DNA of 64,000 bases from Sphingomonas sp. S2M10 (GCF_012650175.1 NZ_JAAILI010000077.1:62001-126000), one strand, 5' to 3'. Counted from the stretch's first letter, positions 53,484 through 62,566 are shown. Made by a program: numbers and translations. The notes: a model not told the origin generated them from the sequence alone.

Positions 53484-54419
53484 ATGCGCGCATTCATCTT
53501 TCCAGGCCAGGGCAGCCAGGCCGTCGGCATGGGCAGGGCGCTGGCCGAGGCCAGCCCCGCGGCGCGCGAAGTGTTCCAGGAAGTCGACGAGGCGCTGGGT
53601 CAGCATCTGTTCAAGCTGATGATCGAAGGCCCCGAAAGTGACCTGACGCTCACCGCCAATGCCCAGCCGGCGATCATGGCAAATGCGATCGCGGTACTGC
53701 GCGTGCTGGAGAAGGAAGGCGGCATCCGCCTATCCGACAAGGCGGATTTCGTCGCCGGGCACTCACTGGGCGAATATACCGCGCTGTGTGCTGCGGGCGC
53801 GCTGGATCTGTCCACCACGGCCAAGCTGCTCCGCAAGCGCGGCGATGCGATGCAGTCGGCAGTGCCGGTGGGTGAGGGAGCGATGGCGGTGCTGCTTGGC
53901 GCCGATCTCGTCAAGGCGCAGGCAATTGCCGACGCGGCGGCCGAAGGCGAGGTGTGCACCGTCGCCAATGACAATGATCCGACGCAGGTGGTGATATCGG
54001 GCGCCCGCGCCGCGATCGAGCGTGCGGTCGCGATCGCCAAGGATCATGGCGCCAAGCGCGCATTGCTGCTGCCGGTGTCGGCGCCGTTTCATTGCCCGCT
54101 GATGCAGCCGGCGGCGGACGCGATGGACAAGGCGCTGGCGGACGTCGCGATCCAGGCGCCGCTGGTGCCGGTCTATGCCAATGTCACCGCGGCGCCGGTC
54201 GTCGACGCGGCGACGATCCGGACGCTCCTCGTCGAGCAGGTCACCGGCATGGTCCGCTGGCGCGAATCGGTGTCGGCGATGTTCGATGCGGGCGTGCATG
54301 ATTTCGTGGAGCTGGGCGGCAAGGTGCTCGGTGGCATGGTCAAGCGGATCACGCCTGATGCTAAGGTGGCCAGCGTCGTGACGATGGATGATATTGAAGC
54401 GCTCGTGAAGGCGCTCTGA
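53484..54419 (+). CDS. fabD: malonyl-CoA:ACP transacylase
   Basis: FabD loads malonyl groups from CoA onto acyl carrier protein to start fatty-acid elongation. The 311-residue protein begins with FIFPGQGSQAVGMG. The nucleophile S94 is in AGHSLGEYTA, and the catalytic His is in APFHCPLMQ near residue 199. ATG 53484 has GAGGAG eight bases upstream; a much longer in-frame start would run across the divergent ribosomal genes. fabG follows 13 bases later. Confidence 0.96.
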   Translation: MRAFIFPGQGSQAVGMGRALAEASPAAREVFQEVDEALGQHLFKLMIEGPESDLTLTANAQPAIMANAIAVLRVLEKEGGIRLSDKADFVAGHSLGEYTALCAAGALDLSTTAKLLRKRGDAMQSAVPVGEGAMAVLLGADLVKAQAIADAAAEGEVCTVANDNDPTQVVISGARAAIERAVAIAKDHGAKRALLLPVSAPFHCPLMQPAADAMDKALADVAIQAPLVPVYANVTAAPVVDAATIRTLLVEQVTGMVRWRESVSAMFDAGVHDFVELGGKVLGGMVKRITPDAKVASVVTMDDIEALVKAL

Positions 54420-54432
54420 GGAGATACGGGAC

Positions 54433-55173
54433 ATGTTCGATCTTACGGGAATGACCGCGCTGGTCACGGGCGCATCGGGGGGCATCGGTTCTGCGATCGC
54501 CAAGGCGCTGGCGGCGCAGGGCGCCAAGCTCGCCGTGTCCGGCTCCAATGCCGAGAAGCTGGAGGCATTCCGCGCCGGCCTTGGCGGTGAGCATGTCGCG
54601 CTTGCCTGCAACCTCTCCGATCGCGCCGCGGTCGATGCGCTGGTGCCGCAGGCGGTGGAAGCGCTGGGCGGCAAGCTCGACATCCTCGTCAACAATGCCG
54701 GCGTTACCCGTGACAATTTGGCGATGCGGATGAAGGACGAGGAATGGGAGCAGGTGATCCAGGTCAATCTGGAAGCCGCGTTCCGCCTGATGCGCGCCGC
54801 CGCCAAGCCGATGATGAAGGCACGCTTCGGTCGCATGATCTCGATCACCTCGGTTGTCGGCGCGACCGGCAATCCGGGGCAGGCAAATTATGCCGCCTCC
54901 AAGGCCGGCCTGGTCGGCATGTCGAAGGCGCTGGCGCAGGAACTGGCCAGCCGCAACATCACCGTCAACTGCGTCGCGCCGGGCTTCATCCGGTCGGCAA
55001 TGACGGACGTTCTGCCGGATGCGCAGAAAGAGGCGCTGCTTGGCCGTATTCCTGCCGGAAAGCTGGGCGAGGGCGAAGATATCGGCGCGGCGGTCGTCTA
55101 TCTCGCCAGCAAGGAGGCGGCCTATGTCACCGGCCAGACCTTGCACGTGAACGGCGGGATGGCGATGCTCTGA
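54433..55173 (+). CDS. fabG: 3-oxoacyl-ACP reductase
   Basis: FabG reduces beta-ketoacyl-ACP with NADPH. The 246-residue short-chain dehydrogenase has the cofactor loop TGASGGIG (residues 12-19), NNAG near 87, and the catalytic S140, Y153 and K157 (YAASK). The end MTDVLPDAQKEALLGRIPAGKLG and VNGGMAML is typical. It is co-transcribed with fabD and serves the same pathway as acpP and fabF downstream. Confidence 0.96.
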   Translation: MFDLTGMTALVTGASGGIGSAIAKALAAQGAKLAVSGSNAEKLEAFRAGLGGEHVALACNLSDRAAVDALVPQAVEALGGKLDILVNNAGVTRDNLAMRMKDEEWEQVIQVNLEAAFRLMRAAAKPMMKARFGRMISITSVVGATGNPGQANYAASKAGLVGMSKALAQELASRNITVNCVAPGFIRSAMTDVLPDAQKEALLGRIPAGKLGEGEDIGAAVVYLASKEAAYVTGQTLHVNGGMAML

Positions 55174-55207
55174 GCCGAGCAGCCGGGGGGCGTGGAGTAG
55201 GAAGACG

Positions 55208-55741
55208 ATGCGTTTTATTCTTGCCGCAGCAATTGCGCTTGCCGCCGCAACCCCCGCTTTTGCGGCGCCCGCGGACCCCGCCTCGATCGGCTGTGTCGGG
55301 CAGAAGCTCGACGCAGCCGTAAAGGCGCAGCTCGCCGCCGATGTCGAACGCAACCTCGGTACGCCCGGCCAGCGCCCGCGCTATGACCCGGCGGTTACCC
55401 GCGGGCTGAACGACGCCACCACCGCCTGCGCGAACGAGCGCGGGTGGAGCGGCGCCGCGGCCACGGCGTCCGGCGTCTATGCGCTGGCCGAGGTGGGGCT
55501 GCCGGTCGCGAAGCGGGTCGTGCAGGCCAAGGGCTTCGATCCCGCCGCGCTGGACCAGCAGTTCGCGGCCTTGCCAGAGGCGGTGCGTCGCGCGCCGCTG
55601 ACCCCCAAGGCGACGCAGGACCTGATCCGCGCCGCGGTTACCGATGAAACGCAACAGACCCGCGCCAATGCGGAACTGCTCGCGCAATATTTTGCGTTTC
55701 TCAACACGCTGGAATATGCTTCCGCCGACTTTTCCCGATAG
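55208..55741 (+). CDS. secreted hypothetical protein, 177 aa
   Basis: A 177-residue exported protein with a signal peptide of about 19 residues (AAATPAFA-AP). Two cysteines (about residues 29 and 74, in IGCVG and TTACANERG) could form a disulfide. The rest is helical and rich in Ala, with no motif I recognise. It sits between fabG and acpP on the same strand (34-base gap from fabG). Similar proteins occur in sphingomonads as hypotheticals; a role in the fatty-acid pathway is not implied by its sequence. Confidence 0.75.
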   Translation: MRFILAAAIALAAATPAFAAPADPASIGCVGQKLDAAVKAQLAADVERNLGTPGQRPRYDPAVTRGLNDATTACANERGWSGAAATASGVYALAEVGLPVAKRVVQAKGFDPAALDQQFAALPEAVRRAPLTPKATQDLIRAAVTDETQQTRANAELLAQYFAFLNTLEYASADFSR

Positions 55742-55767
55742 CGGGACGGGGCCCTTGCGGCTCCCTC

Positions 55768-55796
55768 TTGCAACCGCCCCGGCGGCATTCTAGGTG
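55768..55796 (+). promoter_or_regulatory. predicted promoter of acpP
   Basis: TTGCAA (55768-55773) and TAGGTG (55791-55796) with 17 bases between, 45 bases before acpP. The -10 is like that of the two-component promoter at 45499 (TAGGTT). Confidence 0.5.
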
Positions 55797-55841
55797 CGGG
55801 AAAACGGATTCAGAGCCCCATCACAAAGGAAAACAGGGACC

Positions 55842-56090
55842 ATGGCCAACCAGGAAGAGATCACCACCCGCGTGCAGGCGCTCGTTGTCGACCATCTGGG
55901 CGTCGACGCCAAGGACGTGGTGCCGACCGCGAGCTTCACCGATGATCTCGGTGCGGACAGCCTCGACATCGTCGAGCTGGTGATGGCCTTCGAGGAAGAA
56001 TTCGGGGTCGAGATCCCGGACGACGCCGCGGAGAAGATCAGCACCGTCGGCGACGCCGTTGCCTACATCTCCGAGCATCAGCAGGGCTGA
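55842..56090 (+). CDS. acpP: acyl carrier protein
   Basis: ACP carries growing fatty acyl chains on a 4'-phosphopantetheine arm. The 82-residue acidic four-helix protein has the attachment Ser S40 in [23 protein letters not shown] precedes ATG 55842; a start at 55794 would add an unusual basic leader. A terminator lies between it and fabF, so acpP can be made in large excess, as usual. Confidence 0.98.
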   Translation: MANQEEITTRVQALVVDHLGVDAKDVVPTASFTDDLGADSLDIVELVMAFEEEFGVEIPDDAAEKISTVGDAVAYISEHQQG

Positions 56091-56136
56091 CGCTCGAACC
56101 GCGCTCCCCGCCCGATGGGCAGGAATTGCGACTAGG

Positions 56137-56187
56137 CGGCTTCCCGTCCCGTGCCTTCTTGGCGATGCGGACGGGGAGCCGTTTTGT
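56137..56187 (+). terminator. intrinsic terminator between acpP and fabF
   Basis: A 13-bp stem with one G-T pair (56137-56149 with 56169-56181), then TTTT and TATT. It would end most acpP transcripts or attenuate fabF. Confidence 0.8.
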
Positions 56188-56228
56188 ATTACACCTACAA
56201 CCGAACGTAGATTGACTGGAGAACTGCC

Positions 56229-57488
56229 ATGCGCCGCGTAGTCGTGACCGGCCTGGGCCTCGTCACCCCGCTGGGGGCCGATGTCGAAACCGCCTGGAAG
56301 AACATCCTCGCCAGCAAGTCCGGCGCGGGCACGATCACCCGGTTCGACGCCACCGACTTCCAGAGCAACTATGCCTGTGAAGTGAAGCCGGCCGATCATG
56401 AATATGGCTTCGATGCGGGCAAGCGCGTCGATCACAAGATCCAGCGCCAGGTCGATCCGTTCATCGTCTATGGCATCGATGCCGCCGGCCAGGCGATCGA
56501 GGATGCCGGCCTGCTGGACATGCCCGAGGAAATGCGGTTCCGCGCCGGCTGCTCGATCGGTTCGGGCATTGGCGGCCTGCCGGGCATCGAGAGCGAATCG
56601 CTCGTCCTCGCCGAAAAGGGGCCGAAGCGCGTATCGCCGCACTTCGTCCATGGACGCCTGATCAATCTGATCTCCGGCCAGGTCTCGATCAAATACGGAC
56701 TGATGGGCCCGAACCATGCGGTGGTCACCGCCTGCTCGACCGGCGCCCACTCGATCGGCGACGCCGCGCGGATGATCGCGATGGATGATGCCGACATCAT
56801 GCTGGCGGGCGGCGCGGAAAGCACCGTCTGCCCGATTGGCATCGCCGGCTTCGGCCAGGCGCGCGCGCTTTCCACCGGATTCCGCGACGACCCCACCAAG
56901 GCCAGCCGCCCCTGGGATCAGGGCCGCGACGGCTTCGTGATGGGCGAGGGCGCGGGCGTCGTCGTGCTCGAGGAATATGAGCATGCCAAGGCGCGCGGCG
57001 CGAAGATCTATGCCGAGGTGGTCGGCTATGGCCTTTCGGGCGACGCCTATCACGTCACCGCGCCCCACCCCGAGGGCTCGGGGGCGTTCCGTTCGATGCA
57101 GATGGCGATGCGCAAGTCTGGCCTGGCGCTCGAGGACATCGATTACATCAACGCGCACGGCACCTCGACTCCGATGGGCGATGAACTGGAGCTCGGTGCG
57201 GTACGCCGACTGTTCGGCGATGCGCTCGGCAGCCTGTCGATGAGCTCGACCAAATCGGCGATCGGCCACCTGCTGGGTGGCGCCGGTGCGGTGGAGAGCA
57301 TCTTCTGCATCCTCGCGCTGCGCGACCAGATCGTGCCGCCGACGCTCAACCTCGACAATCCGAGCGAGAATTGCGCTGGCGTCGACCTGGTGCCGCACAT
57401 CGCCAAGGAGCGGAAGGTGAAGGCCGTGCTGAACAATTCGTTCGGCTTCGGCGGTACCAATGCCAGCCTGGTAATGAAGGCGCTGTAA
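56229..57488 (+). CDS. fabF: beta-ketoacyl-ACP synthase II
   Basis: FabF (KAS II) condenses malonyl-ACP with acyl-ACP, the elongation step. The 419-residue thiolase-fold protein has the nucleophile C169 in VTACSTGAHSIGDA, and the two catalytic His in NAHGTSTPMGD and SAIGHLLGGAGAVE. NSFGFGGTNASLV ends the protein. It follows acpP and precedes mltG by 4 bases, a common alphaproteobacterial arrangement (acpP-fabF-mltG). Confidence 0.97.
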   Translation: MRRVVVTGLGLVTPLGADVETAWKNILASKSGAGTITRFDATDFQSNYACEVKPADHEYGFDAGKRVDHKIQRQVDPFIVYGIDAAGQAIEDAGLLDMPEEMRFRAGCSIGSGIGGLPGIESESLVLAEKGPKRVSPHFVHGRLINLISGQVSIKYGLMGPNHAVVTACSTGAHSIGDAARMIAMDDADIMLAGGAESTVCPIGIAGFGQARALSTGFRDDPTKASRPWDQGRDGFVMGEGAGVVVLEEYEHAKARGAKIYAEVVGYGLSGDAYHVTAPHPEGSGAFRSMQMAMRKSGLALEDIDYINAHGTSTPMGDELELGAVRRLFGDALGSLSMSSTKSAIGHLLGGAGAVESIFCILALRDQIVPPTLNLDNPSENCAGVDLVPHIAKERKVKAVLNNSFGFGGTNASLVMKAL

Positions 57489-57492
57489 GGCC

Positions 57493-58509
57493 ATGGCGAA
57501 GGACGCACGCTCCCGTTCCCGCAAGCGTGCATCTGCGCGCCGGAGCCGGGGGCCGCGCGTTCTGCTCGTTGCCGCGCTGCTGCTGGTCGCCGCCTTTGCC
57601 GGTGGCTGGTTTCTCTGGGCGGGGCCGGGGCCGGCGACCCGGGAATTGAGCGTCGTCGTGCCGGAGGGGGCGACGCTTTCCCGCGCCGCCCGCGAACTGG
57701 AGAAGGCGGGGGCGATCGCCTCCCGCCCGGTCTTCCTCACCTTCGCCAAGCTGTTCGGGGGCGGCGGTACGATCCGTGCGGGCGAATATCGCATCGCACC
57801 ACGTTCCAGCGCGCGACAGATCCTCGCCATGCTCCAGGATGGGAATACGCTGCAGCGGCTGGTGACCGTGCCCGAAGGCATGGCATCGATCCTCGTCGCC
57901 GAGGCGCTGGCCAAGGCACCCGCGCTCACCGGCGCTGCGGAGACGCCGGCAGAAGGCTCCGTCCTGCCCGACAGCTATGCCTATGTTCGCAATGAACCGC
58001 GTGCGGCGGTGCTGGCGCGGATGCAGAAGGCGATGGCGGCCTATCTCGCCAAGGCCTGGGCGGGACGCGCCAAAGGCCTGGTGGTGACCACCCCGCGCGA
58101 GGCGATCATTCTCGCCTCGATCGTCGAAAAGGAAACCGGCAAGCCTTCGGAGCGCACCACGGTCGCGGCCGTCTATGCCAATCGCCTGAAGGCCGGGATG
58201 CCGCTGCAGGCGGATCCCACGATCATCTATCCGATTACCAAGGGCAAGCCGCTCGGCCGACGGATCCTGCAATCGGAGCTGCGCGCGAAGAACGGCTACA
58301 ACACCTATACCATGCGCGGCCTGCCCGAAGGGCCGATCGCCAATCCGGGCCGCGCATCGATCGACGCGGTGTTGCACCCGGCGCAGTCAAAGGCGCTCTA
58401 CTTTGTTGCAGACGGCAGCGGCGGCCATGTCTTCGCCGAGACCTATGCTCAGCATCAGGCGAACGTGGCGAAATGGTATGCGCTTCGCCGTGCGCGCGGC
58501 GAGATGTAG
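57493..58509 (+). CDS. mltG: endolytic murein transglycosylase MltG
   Basis: MltG cuts nascent peptidoglycan strands at the inner membrane and so acts as a chain-length terminator. The 338-residue protein has a basic N-terminus, one membrane helix (about residues 18-38), a LysM-like region and the YceG domain with the catalytic Glu in ASIVEKETGKPSER and the substrate segment YANRLKAGMPLQADPT. It starts 4 bases after fabF. The family length (about 340) matches E. coli YceG. Confidence 0.96.
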   Translation: MAKDARSRSRKRASARRSRGPRVLLVAALLLVAAFAGGWFLWAGPGPATRELSVVVPEGATLSRAARELEKAGAIASRPVFLTFAKLFGGGGTIRAGEYRIAPRSSARQILAMLQDGNTLQRLVTVPEGMASILVAEALAKAPALTGAAETPAEGSVLPDSYAYVRNEPRAAVLARMQKAMAAYLAKAWAGRAKGLVVTTPREAIILASIVEKETGKPSERTTVAAVYANRLKAGMPLQADPTIIYPITKGKPLGRRILQSELRAKNGYNTYTMRGLPEGPIANPGRASIDAVLHPAQSKALYFVADGSGGHVFAETYAQHQANVAKWYALRRARGEM

Positions 58510-58587
58510 GCCCTTCGCTTCCCGGCTTGTTTCCCCGTCTTTGGCATGTAACAAAGTCTCCCTGATCCGAAAATTCAGGGGGAAAGA

Positions 58588-60201
58588 ATGCGTCGTGCCG
58601 CCTTGTTGTGCCTGTTGTTCGCCACCACCGCCAGCCCCGCCTTGGCGCAGGAGAAGCCGAAGGAGGCAGCTGCCAAGGGCGATCATCGCGAGCAGATGAA
58701 GGCCGAGGCGGAGGCGGCTTGGGCCAAGCCCTCGGTCGAGGAGGCTGCGGCGGTCAGCCACGGCGCGGTCACTGTGGGGGGCCAGCGCATCGCCTATACC
58801 GCCACCGCGGGCACGCTCACCATTCGCGACGACGACGGTAAGCCGACCGCCTCCTATTTCTACACCGCTTATGTGCGCGACGGCGCGCCGCGCGAGCAGC
58901 GGCCGGTGACCTTCTTCTACAATGGCGGGCCGGGCTCGCCGACGATCTGGCTCCACATGGGCAGCTTTGCGCCGGTGCGGGTCACCACCGCCAATCCGGA
59001 ATATATTCGCCCGGCGCCCTATGGCTTCGGCCCCAACCCGGACTCGCTGATCGACAAGAGCGATCTCGTCTTCATCGACGCGCTCGGCGCCGGCTGGTCA
59101 CGGCCGCTGGGGGACAAGACCGGCAAGGACTTCTGGGGCGTCGACCAGGATGCCGACGGCTTTGCCCGTGCCATCCTCCGCTACACCAGCAAGTTCGATC
59201 GCTGGCAAAGCCCGAAATTCCTGTTCGGCGAGAGTTACGGCACGCTGCGCAATCCGGTGGTTGCCGCCAAGCTGGAGGAGGCGGGGCTGAGCCTGAACGG
59301 CATGGTGCAGTTCTCGACGATCATGAACTATGGCGTGCGCCAGCCAGGCTACGACCAAAATTTCCTGACGCTTTTCCCGACCATGGCGGCGACCGCATGG
59401 TATCACAATCGGCTTCAGAACCGTGCCGCCGATCTGCCGACCTTCCTTGCGGAGGTGCGCGCCTTCACCAGCGGCCCCTACGCCGCTGCGCTCGCCAAGG
59501 GCTCGACCATCTCGGCGGCCGAGAAGGCGGCGGTCGCCAGGAAGATGGCGGACTATACCGGCATCAGCGAGGCCTATATCCTGCGTGCAGACCTGCGTCT
59601 CACCCTGCCGCGTTTCCAGACCGAGTTGCTGCGGGATCGGCGTCTCGCGGTCGGGCGCCTGGATTCTCGCTACCTGCTGAACGTCACCGACGCCAATGCC
59701 GACAGCCCGAGCGACGATCCGGCCTCCACGGCGGTTACCGGCGCCTTTGTCGCAACCTTCCAGGACTATGCGACCCGCGTGCTGGGCTACAAAACCGACA
59801 TGCCGTACCGCATGACCGCGCGCGGCCCGGGGTTCGAATGGGACTGGAAGCACCGCGCGCCCGATGGCAGCGGCACGCACCTGATGCCGAACAGCGCCGC
59901 CGACCTCGCCTATACGATGCGGACCAACCCGTATCTCAAGGTCTTGTTCATGAACGGCTATTACGACTTTGCCACACCATTTTTCGGCGCCGAGTTCGAC
60001 GTGAGCCACATGCTGCTCGACCCGCAGCTCCAGAACAACATCCGCTTCACCTATTATGATGCCGGACACATGGTCTATCTGAACCCGGCGACGATGCCCC
60101 AGATGCATCGTGACCTCGCCGCCTGGTACGACGATGCCCTGCGCAGCGCCGCATCCAGCCGGCCGCCGGCGCGCCCCGAGGCGAAGGCGGCGCAGAACTG
60201 A
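58588..60201 (+). CDS. S10 family serine carboxypeptidase, secreted
   Basis: A 537-residue secreted peptidase that removes C-terminal residues at acidic pH. A signal peptide of about 20 residues (TTASPALA-QE) is followed by a charged linker and the alpha/beta-hydrolase fold: FFYNGGPGSPT (oxyanion region), the nucleophile S216 in FGESYGTLR, the Asp in NGYYDFATP and the His in YYDAGHMVY. The Asp-Ala-Leu-Gly-Ala-Gly-Trp-Ser segment is typical of S10. It is separate from mltG (78-base gap). A hairpin follows. Confidence 0.93.
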   Translation: MRRAALLCLLFATTASPALAQEKPKEAAAKGDHREQMKAEAEAAWAKPSVEEAAAVSHGAVTVGGQRIAYTATAGTLTIRDDDGKPTASYFYTAYVRDGAPREQRPVTFFYNGGPGSPTIWLHMGSFAPVRVTTANPEYIRPAPYGFGPNPDSLIDKSDLVFIDALGAGWSRPLGDKTGKDFWGVDQDADGFARAILRYTSKFDRWQSPKFLFGESYGTLRNPVVAAKLEEAGLSLNGMVQFSTIMNYGVRQPGYDQNFLTLFPTMAATAWYHNRLQNRAADLPTFLAEVRAFTSGPYAAALAKGSTISAAEKAAVARKMADYTGISEAYILRADLRLTLPRFQTELLRDRRLAVGRLDSRYLLNVTDANADSPSDDPASTAVTGAFVATFQDYATRVLGYKTDMPYRMTARGPGFEWDWKHRAPDGSGTHLMPNSAADLAYTMRTNPYLKVLFMNGYYDFATPFFGAEFDVSHMLLDPQLQNNIRFTYYDAGHMVYLNPATMPQMHRDLAAWYDDALRSAASSRPPARPEAKAAQN

Positions 60202-60546
60202 GACGAGGGCTCCGACCGTTCCAGCGACTCCGGGGAAGCGCCATCGACGCTCCCCCGGAACTGGCTTGCGCGCGAGCATCGCGGTGGCTGCGGCACAGCT
60301 GAACCGCGCGGTGCGGAAACCGTATCGCGCTGCCACTTATCGCGCGGCGGGGATCGCACACACGCGTTCGGTGCTCCAGCCGTCCGCATGCGCTGCCGGC
60401 TCGCCCTCGCCCGGATCAGCAGGATCGCCGCTTTGCCGGGCCAATGCGCAGAGAACAGGCGCGATCGCCATGCGCAGGAATTCGCTTTGGTCCCTTGGTC
60501 GGCCGTGGCGGCTTGGCCCGCGCATGCTGCTATGGCAGGGCGAAGC
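60202..60546. other. intergenic stretch with no supported gene
   Basis: Apart from the hairpin at 60221-60264, I see no convincing gene. One minus-strand frame (60337-60471) gives a 44-residue product with a hydrophobic start, MAIAPVLCALAR, and ends CAIPAAR; it could be a small exported protein but has no clear ribosome-binding site. Confidence 0.4.
60221..60264 (+). terminator. hairpin after the S10 peptidase gene
   Basis: An 11-bp stem with one mismatch (60230-60240 with 60248-60258) extended by CCAG/CTGG. No T run, so possibly Rho-assisted. Confidence 0.45.
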
Positions 60547-61008
60547 ATGACGATTGCGCCGCATATCCTCGTCGATGCCGATGCCTGCCCGGTCAAGGAC
60601 GAGATCTACAAGGTCGCCTGGCGGATGGAGGTGCCGGTGACGCTGGTCAGCAATGCGCATCTGCGCGTGCCGCAGCATCCGCTGATCACCCGTGTGGTGG
60701 TGAGCGAGGGGTTCGACGCGGCCGACAACTGGATCGCCGAGCACAGCAACGCCGGCAGCGTGGTGGTGACCGCAGACATCCTGCTCGCCGATCGCTGCCT
60801 GAAGGCAGGCGCGGCAGCAGTGCTGTCCCCTAACGGCAAGCCGTTCACCACCAGCTCGATCGGCAGCGCAGTGGCGGTGCGCGCGATCATGGCAGATCTG
60901 CGGGCCGGCGGCGACCGCATCGGCGGCCCGCCGCCGTTCGGGAAGGAGGATCGCTCGCGCTTTCTCTCGGCGCTGGACTCCGCGCTGGTACGAGCGCGGA
61001 GCGGCTAG
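60547..61008 (+). CDS. YaiI/YqxD family protein (UPF0178)
   Basis: A 153-residue protein of the UPF0178 family (E. coli YaiI, Bacillus YqxD), with the NYN/PIN-like nuclease fold suggested by its acidic residues in HILVDADACPVKDE and VVTADILLADRCLK. Biochemical function is not proven. The ATG at 60547 is preceded by CAGGGCG. It is convergent with a small helix-turn-helix gene; the two stops share the four bases CTAG. Confidence 0.9.
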   Translation: MTIAPHILVDADACPVKDEIYKVAWRMEVPVTLVSNAHLRVPQHPLITRVVVSEGFDAADNWIAEHSNAGSVVVTADILLADRCLKAGAAAVLSPNGKPFTTSSIGSAVAVRAIMADLRAGGDRIGGPPPFGKEDRSRFLSALDSALVRARSG

Positions 61009-61184
61009 TGCAGCTTGGCGATCGAGAGACCGTCGAGTTTGGCGCGTTCCTTCACCGATTCCTCGCTGCGGGTAAGCGCCTTGGCGATGGCACGCAGCGG
61101 CATGCCCTTCTTGGCGAGGGTGTGGAGCTTTTGCAGCTCGTCGGGACGCCAGGGCTGGCGATGTCGTTCGAAGCGTTCGGCCAT
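61005..61184 (-). CDS. small Myb/SANT-like helix-turn-helix protein, 59 aa
   Basis: A 59-residue basic protein from ATG 61184. The pattern RQPWRPDELQKLHTLAKKG, then LRAIAKALTRSEESVKERA, is that of a Myb/SANT-type three-helix DNA-binding unit, also seen in GcrA-like N-termini. There is no other domain. It is the last of three small genes on this strand behind the DUF2384 gene (43-base gap). Its role is unknown; DNA binding is inferred from the pattern alone. Confidence 0.6.
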   Translation of the reverse strand: MAERFERHRQPWRPDELQKLHTLAKKGMPLRAIAKALTRSEESVKERAKLDGLSIAKLH

Positions 61185-61227
61185 GGCACCTGTTAGCCGA
61201 TATATGGTGTCTGGAACATGGGCCAGC

Positions 61228-61503
61228 TCAGACCAGTGAACGCAGGGCGGCTTCAACGCGTGCAGCGCCCGCCTCGCCGGAACTGGCAACGTCGATCGGG
61301 CGCCCGCCAAGCGCGTCGTGCACGCCGTTGAGGAACGCCAGAGCTGCGTCGCGGTCGGGCAGGCACTGAAAGGCGAGCAGGGCGACGCGCGACTGGCGGG
61401 CGATGACATCGGGAGCAAGTTTCGTCCGGGCGGTGCCGCGGAAGCGCGGGCGGTCCTTCTCGTCCGAGGTTGCGCCGACGGCGAGCTGCGTGATCGCACC
61501 CAT
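61228..61503 (-). CDS. MbcA/ParS/Xre-type antitoxin-like protein (DUF2384), 91 aa
   Basis: A 91-residue protein. The C-terminal pattern ALAFLNGVHDALGGRPIDVA, then GAARVEAALRSL (residues about 55-90), is the toxin-binding DUF2384 domain of Xre/MbcA/ParS antitoxins. The N-terminal part is basic and short, with no full helix-turn-helix visible. Usually the partner is a RES-domain toxin encoded next to it; none is seen here. Its ATG overlaps the stop of an unrecognised 54-residue gene (TGATG), which is the only candidate partner. Confidence 0.62.
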   Translation of the reverse strand: MGAITQLAVGATSDEKDRPRFRGTARTKLAPDVIARQSRVALLAFQCLPDRDAALAFLNGVHDALGGRPIDVASSGEAGAARVEAALRSLV

Positions 61504-61667
61504 CAGACGGTGATCGCCATGTGAGGCGCGGCGTTGGCACGGTGCCATGAGTGGATGGGATCGGCACAGGCCCACGCTCGCTGGGAGGCATGCAACGCGA
61601 TGCACTCGGCGACTACGACGCGGGGCTGGCAGTTCTGATATCGGGGAAGCAGATCGGCGAGGTCCAT
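61503..61667 (-). CDS. unrecognised small protein upstream of the DUF2384 gene, 54 aa
   Basis: A 54-codon frame from ATG 61667 (or 61688) to a TGA that overlaps the DUF2384 start. The product, starting MDLADLLPRYQNCQPRVVVAE, has three Cys/His-containing segments and no known domain. The coupling to the next gene argues that it is translated. It is too short for a RES or HipA-type toxin. It may also be a remnant. Confidence 0.35.
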   Translation of the reverse strand: MDLADLLPRYQNCQPRVVVAECIALHASQRAWACADPIHSWHRANAAPHMAITV

Positions 61668-61797
61668 GGACACACTCGTGCTGCGCAAGCGAGAACATGA
61701 CGTACCCAGCCGCCGGCGCTTACGGATTGGAAGCCGGCGATGATGGATAGATGGGGAGGGGGCAATCGTTTCGCAAGCGCCGCGCCCTGCGGACCCA

Positions 61798-62565
61798 CTA
61801 GGCGGGCACGCGTTCGCCCTCGCGCAGGGTCAGCACCTCGACCCCGGTGGCGGTCACCGCAACGGTGTGCTCGAACTGCGCGGAGAGCTTGCGGTCGTTG
61901 GTCACCACCGTCCAGCCGTCGTCGAGCGTCGTCACCTTGCGGGTGCCCTGGTTAAGCATCGGCTCGATCGTGAAGGTCATGCCTTCGCGCAGCTTCATGC
62001 CTGTGCCGGGGCGGCCGAAATGAAGGACCGAGGGCTCCTCGTGCATCTCGCGGCCGATGCCGTGGCCGCAATAATCGCGGACGATGGAATAGCCGTGCTG
62101 CTTGGCGTGGCGCTCGATCGCGGCGCCGATGTCACCCAGCGTCGCGCCGGGGCGGACTTGGGCGATGCCCTTCCACAGCGCTTCCTGCGTCACCTTCACC
62201 AGCCGCCGGGCCTGGGGCGAGACGGTGCCGACCATGTAGGTCTTGCTGGAATCGGCGATGAAGCCGTTCTTTTCCAGCGTGATGTCGAGGTTGATGATGT
62301 CGCCGTCGCGGACGATCGTCGCGGCATCGGGCACGCCGTGGCAGACGACATGGTTGATCGAGCAGTTGAGCACGAAGCCATAGCCATATTGCCCCTTGCT
62401 GGCGGGGCGGGCGTGGAGCTCGTCGGTGATGTAGCGCTCGACCAGCGTGTCGATTGCGAGTGTCGACATGCCGGCGAGCGGCGTGCGGTCGAGCATCGTA
62501 AAGACCTGGGCGAGCAGCCGCCCTGCTTCTCGCATCAGGTCGAGCTCTTCTGGCGTCTTGACCAT
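61798..62565 (-). CDS. map: type I methionine aminopeptidase
   Basis: Map removes the initiator methionine from nascent proteins. The 255-residue protein has the family length and the five metal ligands: two Asp in LDITLEKNGFIAD, His in GHGIGREMH, Glu in TIEPML and Glu in FEHTVAV. ATG 62565 is the first Met of the conserved KTPEELDLMREAG start. It lies 1 base after the stop of the ParD-like gene, so the two are co-translated. Confidence 0.97.
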   Translation of the reverse strand: MVKTPEELDLMREAGRLLAQVFTMLDRTPLAGMSTLAIDTLVERYITDELHARPASKGQYGYGFVLNCSINHVVCHGVPDAATIVRDGDIINLDITLEKNGFIADSSKTYMVGTVSPQARRLVKVTQEALWKGIAQVRPGATLGDIGAAIERHAKQHGYSIVRDYCGHGIGREMHEEPSVLHFGRPGTGMKLREGMTFTIEPMLNQGTRKVTTLDDGWTVVTNDRKLSAQFEHTVAVTATGVEVLTLREGERVPA

Positions 62566-62566
62566 C

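Noticed and set aside
60110..60550. Plus-strand frame of 146 codons after the S10 peptidase
   Set aside because: It starts inside the peptidase gene, is Arg/Pro-rich without domains, and crosses a terminator-like hairpin.
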